Shown here one piece after another: positions 56,879-64,000 of a DNA stretch of 64,000 nucleotides. Numbering within the stretch: position 1 is the stretch's first letter; the number at the start of each line of letters is the position of its first letter. Below the pieces are notes generated by a model. It was not told where the DNA came from, did no database searches, and saw only the letters and a list, made by a program, of their open reading frames with translations. Position numbers and translations under genes: made by a program. Source of the stretch: Papaver somniferum (taxonomy: Eukaryota; Streptophyta; Magnoliopsida; Ranunculales; Papaveraceae); the NCBI RefSeq assembly GCF_003573695.1, contig NC_039365.1, forward strand, positions 82,067,089 to 82,131,088, read 5' to 3'.

Positions 56879-56997
56879 GGAACAACGTGGCTAAAAAAAG
56901 GAAGAAGACGGAGGTAACCATTCTACTTTTAAAACTCCCGATCCTCGAGGAGGAGGCAACAAAAAATTGGGAGCAGGGGGAAAAGGAACTGACAAAG
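56879..56997 (+). pseudogene. Second exon of the small host gene remnant, cut by an LTR
   Basis: After an acceptor (TGTTTTAG|GAAC) the sequence encodes NNVAKKRKKTE, a basic stretch like a nuclear localisation signal. In the +1 frame after a likely base loss it reads TPDPRGGGNKKLGAGGKGTD. The phase fits the donor at 50882. At 56998 the exon runs into sequence that I take as the start of the Tat-type LTR. Together with 50728-50881 it forms one small gene carrying the CACTA element in its intron. Confidence 0.4.
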
Positions 56998-57679
56998 TGT
57001 AGATGGTGGATTTTCGACAAGGGTTAAAATCGTAAAACCATAATTATACATGCTCCTGATCCGGCAATCAGATGAGTATTGAGGCTCATGTCTCTCGTTG
57101 AAGCATGAAAGCTCATGCCATAAAATCTCTGACTGAGAAGGCTGTCTCTCAGAGTATATGTAGATGTGTAGTCTCCCAGCTGAGGCAACGACACATCTCA
57201 TGAATACTGAGCAATATCAATAATTATTTCTATATAGAATCGAAAGATTGGACAGCTCCTAGACAGCGTGCCTGCTAGTATAGAGCGACAACGTCTTCAG
57301 GATACAACAAGGTTTTCCCTGACTATGTAAAGGAAATATGACGTTTCAACAAGCTCATATTTCTTAACTCTCAGATAATTAATGCTCCTAGACAGCATGC
57401 CTGCTAGTATAGAGCCGTCAGTTAATTATCTATAATCGTTAACTGAATATTCAACAATATTCTACGATTCTTAGTAATATTTCGTCACTTCAATTTGTGG
57501 TTCTTCCCAGCAGAATTCTACGGATTAGTGATAAATATTCAACGTGCGGGCATCTGAGCAACTATCGAGTAAGCCACGACCAAAGTGGTGTTAGTGTACT
57601 CAGCAATAATGCACGAACGAGCACCTGAATGCGCAAACGAGCAATCCAAAACATCAAGGAACGATAAACCTATACAAAA

Positions 57680-58620
57680 TAGGAAGAAAATAATAAATAA
57701 TAAAATATTAATCAAGGCGCTGGGGACTGGGCCCACCGGTCGGCCGATCGTGTCGTGGTCAGTCCCACGTCCAATTGTATATTTTATCATATTTTTTATT
57801 ATTTTTCCTGATCTCATGAAAAATCCCTTCATTTGAACAAATCTCCTTCGTCTCAAGGAAACTCCCCAGTCTCATGGTGTTTCCTCGTATCATAGAAATA
57901 ATAAAATTTAGGAAAGGTGTCGAGGGACCGGGTCCACTAGCCGGCCGGCCATGCCTGAGCCGTGGCCGGTCTCACACCTCATGACTCCTTATTATTTTAT
58001 TATTTCCCTCATCCCATGAAAATTCCCTGATTTCATGATATTTCCCTCAGTTCATGAAATATTATAAATAAGGGAGAAAACGCATGGGACCCGGGCTCTT
58101 GGCCGGCCGGCCATGCCCTAGGCGTGGCCTGTCTCACACACCCATGTCTTATTATTTTAATAATATTTGTTTCCTCATCTTATGGAAACTCCTTCACTTC
58201 AAGAAAATTCCCTAATTTCAGCAAACTCCTTGGATTCATGAAATTTCACTCAAGTTCATGAAAAATAATATAAAATAGGAAAACCCGTGGGATCGGGCCA
58301 TAGCCGGCCGATCACGCCCTATCCGGTCCCACACGCCCCTTATTTTATCATTATTATTTTTTATGTTTCCCTCATCTCATGGAAACTCCTTGATTTCAAC
58401 AAATTCCTTGGTTTCAACAAACTTCTTGATTTTATGATATTTCCCTAAAATCATGAAAATATTATAAATTAGGAAAAAGTGCCTTGGGACCGGCTCCTTG
58501 GCCTAGCCGGTCCCACACCTCATGATTCCTTCATTAGTTTATAATTCTATTCCTTCATCTCATGAAGTTTCACGGTTTCAGCAAAATCCTTGATTTCTTC
58601 ATATTTTCTCAAAATGTTGC
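57680..58620. repeat. Tandem array of about five 150-230-bp units in the LTR
   Basis: Each unit has a GC-rich part (TGGGACCGG then GCCGGCCGGCCATGCC or a worn form, then GGTCCCACAC) and an AT-rich part with TTCCCTCATCTCATGGAAAC and TTGATTTCAACAAA. Units begin near 57680, 57908, 58071, 58276 and 58470. The last are more worn. Confidence 0.75.
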
Positions 58621-59179
58621 TCAAACGCGCACCGGAAAATATCGAAACTCTCAGGACTGAGACACAGACATTATGGTGACGCGGGCATGTCTCCTTGACC
58701 GACCAAGGCTGGCCCTGAGGCTTGCAAATAGCCGGTCCCACGTGTTTTAATAATTTTGACCTAATTTGCTCAATTGCTCATACTAGGTCCAAACCCTTCT
58801 CAAACAGCTGGGAGTTTGTTAAAACGACCATCAGCTGGTCCCATGACCAACAAGGGCCGGTCTCATGATACCTTGGTCAGTCCCTCATCTCTCCATAATC
58901 AGGTTCTACTACCTGACGCTCACACAAGCACTATTTGAAAAATGATTAAACCAGCACTTAATCATCCTTTCACCAAATGATCTTCAAGAGAGGTATTTTG
59001 CTCACTTGAGCATCTGGGCGCTATATGTTCGGTTCATCATACCCTGTAGCCGGTCCCTACTTCATTTTCATGAATGATTTTCAATAAATCATCAATTTAT
59101 CATTAATTCGGCAATTGATCAAAATTAGGGTTTCGAATCCAGAGCTCTGCAAAACATAATTTTGAGCAGATTCAAACAC

Positions 59180-59760
59180 TAATAATTTTACGTTGATCCC
59201 GTGATCAACACTTTAATAATTATGCTCGGCTCAGATGTCAGCATCTTAAATTGATGTTTGCTTAAACGAGCAATATTTGCTCAATTAAAAGAATATTGGT
59301 TCAACTATCAATATTCGACGATGTCAACAATTCATTAAACGAGCAACATTTGCTCATACGAGCAATATTTATTCAAATCATGAATATTGTCTAAACTGCC
59401 AATATTCAATAACTCATGCGAGCAGCATTTGCTCATACGAGCAATATTTGCTCAGACCATGAACATTGGTTCAACTATCAATATTTGCTCATATGAGCAA
59501 CATTTGCTCAGTCCATAAATATTGGTTCAACTATCAATATTTGCTCAGATGAGCAACATTTGCTCAGTCCATGAATATTGGTTCAACTATCAATATTTGC
59601 TCAGTCCATGAATATTGGTTCGACTATCAATATTCAATAAGTCATCATATGAGAAATACTTGCTCAGTCCATGAATACTGACTATTAATGTTCAACAGCT
59701 TATCAAACGAGCAACATTTGTTCGTACGAGAAATATTTGCTCACCTTAACAATCAACGTC
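59180..59760. repeat. Array of GAGCAATATTTGCTC-type short repeats
   Basis: Units combine ACGAGCAACATTTGCTCA and CATGAATATTGGTTCAACTA with ATCAATATT. GAGCAATATTTGCTC is itself nearly palindromic. About eight or nine unit starts are seen, with higher-order repeats of about 60 bp around 59450-59640. Confidence 0.75.
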
Positions 59761-60168
59761 ATTATATCTTCATCTCAACAGACATGTTCAGTTCATGAGT
59801 CTCAGAACATTTGTAAATTATGTTCAGCTCAGCAATAAAATGACTCATCGTCCCATAAAGTCAGCAACTGACTAACTAAATACACGTCTTCCTTGCAGAC
59901 TCCACATTCACGAGACATCAATCGTGTCACATGGGAGGATATTAACTAAGGTTTTTGTCTGGCGGTCTACGACACGTGTTTTCATACACACTATGAGAAT
60001 GTGAGAAAGTCGTGCAATCAGTTGGAGAATTTATCAAAATAGTGGGTGGAAAGTTAACCAAGTCCCCGCACGATGAGCAACTGGTTTCAACACGATTTTC
60101 CATTTCCCCACTCTTTGACTCCCGTAACTGTCACACTTCATGGGATCATGGTGTTTTCAATTTAGCAG

Positions 60169-60178
60169 TATAAAAAGT
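60169..60178 (+). promoter_or_regulatory. TATA box of the Tat-type LTR
   Basis: GTATAAAAAG about 430 bp before the LTR end, the expected place for the promoter. Confidence 0.6.
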
Positions 60179-60599
60179 CGTTGAATCCTGATTGAAACAG
60201 ACAAGAATTTATCAACAAGTTCACACAGACAATCTTTCCTCTACACGAACTCATCGTCTGAGCAATCACTCTAAACTGAGTAAAATTCAATCATTCAAAA
60301 CTTTCTTACGCAGAATACACAACACACCTATAATCTCGATCACCATTGATCTCACACATTTCTCAGCTTCCCTCCTACAGATCATCCCATCTTCTCTTGT
60401 GACCGAATTGACTCTAGAACGTCCATTGTCTTGGTTTAAGCCGGAGTCCCACAGATTGATCTCTCGAATTTAAAGCACTCACTTCTTGTAGTGCATCTGT
60501 GTGAGGTTAAATATTTCGCTCGGTTCAAGGAGTCTCCTCCGCACGGTCGTCTCCCTATTCCCGTAAAAACCAGCAAATCGTTTTTCCCCATATACAGAT

Positions 60600-60620
60600 T
60601 GGCGACGACAGTGGGAGATT
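60600..60620 (+). other. Primer binding site of the Tat-type element
   Basis: TGGCGACGACAGTGGGAGA follows the LTR after three bases. TGGCGAC starts are common for Tat-lineage primer sites. I do not assign the tRNA. Confidence 0.7.
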
Positions 60621-60653
60621 AATATCTCGGTTACAATCTAACGATTTATCAAG

Positions 60654-61205
60654 ATGGTTGGTCTTAGGACTAATTCAACTACTCCAAACCCGATCCAGAA
60701 TCTTTCAAATGGCAACATTTCTCCTGCTAACGCTACATCTGACGGCACGGGAGGCGGAGAGATCCCGACTCTGACTGAGTTGGTGCGGGTCTTGGAGATC
60801 CACACCAGGAACATGGATCCGATGAAAAATACAATTAACCACATACTCGATTTTCTCATCAGACTGACATTCGAGTTACGCAGTACCTCCACTTCAGAAG
60901 TCCCAGCGCTGGGGACTGACTCGTCACATGGTAACCTTCAAACCCACAACTTCACTACTTATGAGAATCCGGTGGACCAAGAGGTTGCACAGTTAGTCGA
61001 GAACTTGTGCAAACTCTTACACTTTTCCAGGGAGCAGCGTAAAGACATGATTGTCGCACTTAACCAGATATCATCTGATGTGCATGTAGCTTCATTGTCT
61101 CCGGCATTCGAAGAAATGTCCATAACGTCTAAGCATTCGATCAATAATATCACCTTTGGAGAAGAAGACCGCATGGCAGATGAAGGCCATAACCGAGCCT
61201 TGTAA
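60654..61205 (+). pseudogene. Tat-type gag-region protein, ending at a stop before protease
   Basis: 183 codons from the first ATG after the primer site, starting MVGLRTNSTTPN. It is polar, with a helical segment around residues 100-150 (NPVDQEVAQLVENLCKLLHF) and an EEDRMADEGHNRAL end. It lacks the usual gag core of several hundred residues, so a large internal deletion is likely. A TAA at 61203-61205 separates it from the protease in the same frame. Confidence 0.65.
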
Positions 61206-61841
61206 GTGACAGGATTTATCAAAGACTCTGAATTCAAGAGGGTTCTCGTCGATACAGGCGCTTCTACAAATATTATTACCATGCAGACTCTCAAAGCAGT
61301 CAAGTTCCCACAGAGTAAAATTGTTCATCATCCCATCTTGATGACGGGATTTGAAGGAAGCCAGATCCATACGTATGGATATGCATACGTATACCTAAGA
61401 GTAGGGCCTATTCAATAAAAGGCCAAATTTCACGTGATCGAACAAGAGCCTGATTACCACATGATACTTGGAAGACCGTGGCTTCATGACAATAAAGTGG
61501 TTCCTTCAATGTATCATCAATGCATGAAAGCTCTGCTCAATAACAAGATTGTTCGTATTGAGGCTTCCTCATCTCCTTACGCTCCGGTCTATGACGCTGA
61601 ATTCCTTGAATCTCAAAAGGACATCCCTGAACCTCCCAGGAAGATTTACAACACTCCACTCCCGAGCTGGGAATCCATTGAAAAAGCTGCTGATAAACCA
61701 TCGTCTTCAGGCACTAAACCGATCCAGTCATCTGTTACACCGGTCAAGCGCTGTAAAGGTCAGATCACAACACTGGGATCCCGCTTCATAGTCAGTCATG
61801 ATGCAGAGGGGAAGGTCACATACCGTCGGCGCAGAGATTAG
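61206..61841 (+). pseudogene. Tat-type aspartic protease region
   Basis: Same frame as the preceding gag. FKRVLVDTGASTNIIT holds the DTG active site, and DYHMILGRPWLH is the conserved second part of the fold. A stop at 61416-61418 lies between them, and another (TAG) ends the region at 61839-61841. The linker to reverse transcriptase (61842-62111) stays in the same frame with a further stop at 62076-62078. Confidence 0.85.
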
Positions 61842-62111
61842 AAATTAACAGGGGATAACGATGAAAAGTCTCCCCGCCCTGAAGAATCACATCAGAGTGA
61901 ACAATCACCTAATGAAGAAATTCAAGACGCTCCACGACAAATGCAAGATGGCACGGATTCTACTACTGAAGATCTCGAAACGATCAACATCGGGACGGAG
62001 GAGGATCCAAGGCCAATCTTGATTAGTTCTGCGGTATCGCCAGAAGAGCGGGCAGGACTGTTAAGTCTGTTAAAATAATATCATGATATCTTTGCTTGGA
62101 CATACGAAGAG

Positions 62112-62962
62112 ATGCCTGAACCTGAAGAAAAATTGGTCACTCATCATCTGCACATCACTCCAGGCTCCAAAGTTGTCAAACAGTCACCTAGGCAGTTCAG
62201 ACACGAAATTGAGGAGCAAATCAAAGTAGAAATTCAAAAACTACTAGCAGCAGGGTTTATCAAGATTATTCAGCATCCAACATGGCTGGCGAATTTTGTC
62301 CCTGTCAAGAGGAAAAATGGTCAAATCAGATGCTGTGTTGATTTCAGGAACCTGAATAAATGTTGTCCTAAAGATGATTTTCCTCTACCCAATATTGACA
62401 TGCTCGTTGATGCAACCAGTGGTCACGATATGTTCTCATTCATGGATGGTTACAGCGGATACAACCAGATCAAGATGTACGAACATGATTCCAAAAAAAC
62501 TGCGTTTCGTATTCCCATTGGGAATTTTCATTACACTGTGATGCCCTTTGGATTAAAGAACGCAGGCGCCACTTATCAACGGGATATGATGGCTATGACT
62601 GCTATATTCCACAACAGAATTTTCATTATACAGTGGAAGACTATATTGATGATGTGGTAGTGAAGTCGAAGACTCGAGCATCCCACTTAGAAGTTCTGAG
62701 ACAAGTTTCCGAAAGATGAAGAGAATACAAGTTAAAGATGAATCCTCTGAAATGTGCCTTTGGTGTCTCCTCCGGAAAGTTTCTAGGATTCCTGGTCACT
62801 GCAGAAGGAATCAAAGTCGATCCAGACAAAACGAAGGCCATTACTACCATGCCTCCTCCACGCACTGTGAAAGAACTTCAGAGTTTTATGGGAAAGGTAA
62901 ATGATATTCGACGCTTCATTCCTAGACTGGCTCAACTCATAGCTTCATTACCCCTCTGTTGA
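62112..62962 (+). pseudogene. Tat-type reverse transcriptase
   Basis: The first 160 codons are open, with HITPGSKVVKQSPRQF, WLANFVPVKRKNGQIRCCVD, NKCCPKDDFPLPNID, FSFMDGYSGYNQI, FRIPIGNFHYTVMPFGLKNAGATY. A frameshift near 62600 moves the catalytic YIDDVVVKSK (about 62645) into another frame. A further change separates MNPLKCAFGVSSGKFLGFLV and PPPRTVKELQSFMGKVN (62738-62962). The enzyme copies element RNA into DNA; this copy cannot be active. Confidence 0.9.
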
Positions 62963-63492
62963 AGAAAGGAGCAAGTTTTATATGGACAACTGTCCAACAA
63001 GAAGCGTTCCAGAAAATACAACAAATATTGTTATCACCTGCTGTCATGAAATCTTCAGTGCAAGGACGGCTACTGATACTTTACACAGCTTCCAGTGGTG
63101 TCGCTATTGGATAAATTCTTTCTCAAGAAGACGAAGAAGGGATCGAATGACCGATCTACTACTTCAGCCGTACGATAAGAGATGCTCAACTCAGATACCC
63201 GAAAGCCGAGAGAGCATGTCTACCATTAGTGCATGCAATCCAGAAATTCAGACACTATTTGTTATCCAACAGAGTCATGCTTGTTTCCAAAGCTGACCCT
63301 ATAAAGTTTTTACTACCAAAGCCAGCCTTGATAGGGAGACCAGCAAAGTGGTTACTTCAGATGTCAGAATTCGAGATAGCTTGTGTACCACCTAGAGCAA
63401 CTAAAGGCCAAGAAATTTCCGACTTACTTGCTGCTTTGCCAGGCGAAGACACGACAACGTTACATGAAGACGTACCTGGTGAGTTTCCATAA
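62963..63492 (+). pseudogene. Tat-type first RNase H
   Basis: Frames read FIWTTVQQEAFQKIQ, then a worn RNase H core with YYFSRTIRDAQLRYPKAERA, and an open stretch (63229-63492) with HAIQKFRHYLLSNRVMLVSK, KPALIGRPAKWLLQMSEFEI and EISDLLAALPGE. At least two stops lie in the first half. This is the ordinary Ty3-type RNase H that follows reverse transcriptase. Confidence 0.8.
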
Positions 63493-64000
63493 ATCTTAGT
63501 TATCAAAGAAGAGACGTGGCTCTTATACTTTGACGGGTCCGCCATTCCTAGCAACGAAACTGGAGGAGCGGGCATGGTGCTGGTGTCTCCATCTGGTGAA
63601 GTCTTCTCACATTCATTCAAACTGGATTTTCACTGTACCAACAATTCAACATAATACGAGGCTTTCTTACTAGGTTTGTCCCTGGCCAAGCAAGCCGGAG
63701 CAACACATCTCGAGATAAGAGAAGATTCGAAACTACTGGTTAATCAAATGAATGGAGCATACTCTCTCAAAGAAATCACACTCGCCCCATTTAGAGCTGA
63801 AGCTCAGAGGATATTTGATCATTTTGATGATGCAACAATCGTCCATACTGGACGAAGTAACAACATGCATGCTGACTTCCTAGCAACCCTCGCTTCTAAA
63901 CTGCAATTTGAAGGAGCAGAGAAAACAATCACGGTACAAAGGCGTACTGTGTCATTTACCTGGCTTGCTCAAGTCGAACGTATTCAAGCAAACGATTGGC
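63493..64000 (+). pseudogene. Second, archaeal-type RNase H of the Tat lineage
   Basis: In one frame: WLLYFDGSAIPSNETGGAGM (first Asp), SPSGEVFSHSF, then a TAA at 63653-63655 just before YEAFLLGLSLAKQ (the catalytic Glu), IREDSKLLVNQMNG (second Asp), and NNMHADFLATLASKL with the last Asp. All four acidic residues of the D-E-D-D set can be read. The segment continues to the window end. Only Tat-lineage Ty3 elements among plant LTR elements carry two such domains in a row. Confidence 0.85.

Larger units (their letters stand above)
56998..60596 (+). repeat. 5' LTR of the Tat-type element
   Basis: The proposed limits are TGTAGATGG at 56998 and CATATACA at 60596, giving about 3.6 kb; the 3' limit is set by the primer binding site, and the 5' limit is less sure because the partner LTR is outside the window. 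A TATA box is at 60169-60178. Two tandem-repeat arrays and a near-exact 30-bp duplication (GCTCCTAGACAGCGTGCCTG at 57257, GCTCCTAGACAGCATGCCTG at 57383) lie inside. Confidence 0.65.
56998..64000 (+). mobile_element. Tat-lineage Ty3 (gypsy) retrotransposon, 5' part, runs off the window
   Basis: A long LTR, a TGGCGAC-type primer binding site at 60600, and then gag, protease, reverse transcriptase, RNase H and a second RNase H domain in order on the plus strand. The second RNase H after the usual one is a hallmark of the Tat lineage (Retand, Ogre and relatives). Integrase and the 3' LTR must lie beyond 64000. Several in-frame stops show that it is dead. Confidence 0.88.

Noticed and set aside
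57539..57856. Overlapping ORFs on both strands near 57539-57856
   Set aside because: They fall in the repetitive LTR of the Tat-type element and resemble no protein.

Overview
The window is nuclear DNA of a flowering plant, probably a eudicot. It holds plant LTR retrotransposons of several lineages, LINEs, a CACTA transposon and a few plant host genes with intron signals. There are no bacterial operons. I cannot name the species. It is a graveyard of nested transposable elements around one apparently intact host gene.

Region 1 (1-29452) is nested. A Copia-type element A has its 5' LTR running off the left edge (1-1535). A complete sister copy B (2699-11352) sits inside A's gag, flanked by the 5-bp duplication GTAGC. 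A's internal region then carries an 880-bp fragment of a reverse transcriptase / nuclease-like retroelement (12518-13400). A's 3' LTR (14515-26924) is split by a 9.9-kb Athila-like Ty3 element on the minus strand (16336-26240, duplication GGGAG). A second, larger fragment of the reverse transcriptase / nuclease family follows (26925-29140), then a LINE 3' end. The Copia family is odd. Its LTRs are about 2.5 kb, it has a gag with a zinc knuckle and a second conserved short ORF, and no protease, integrase or reverse transcriptase is visible.

Region 2 (29453-43677) has an LTR plus a 3'-truncated gag on the left and a 5'-truncated gag plus an LTR on the right. Both gags are broken at the same place, but the two LTRs are of different subfamilies. 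The 5.7 kb between holds LINE pieces, an intact intronless gene for a secretory-pathway membrane protein (33170-35365), a decayed PPR gene on the minus strand and an orphan first exon of a DUF1218-type gene.

Region 3 (43678-56997) holds a MITE, a decayed L1-type LINE with ORF1 and ORF2, a hAT-like MITE, a solo LTR of the Athila-like family with duplication TCTAA, and a small two-exon host gene remnant. A 5.3-kb CACTA element (51385-56688, duplication TAG) lies in that remnant's intron. The CACTA has no visible transposase but carries a GACTC-rich MITE-like insert, a possible lipid-transfer-protein pseudogene and an unrecognised ORF.

Region 4 (56998-64000) is the 5' part of a Tat-lineage Ty3 element on the plus strand. 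It has a 3.6-kb LTR with two tandem-repeat arrays, then gag, protease, reverse transcriptase, RNase H and a second RNase H, all with inactivating changes, and it runs off the right edge. The only gene I would expect to make a working protein is the one at 33170-35365.
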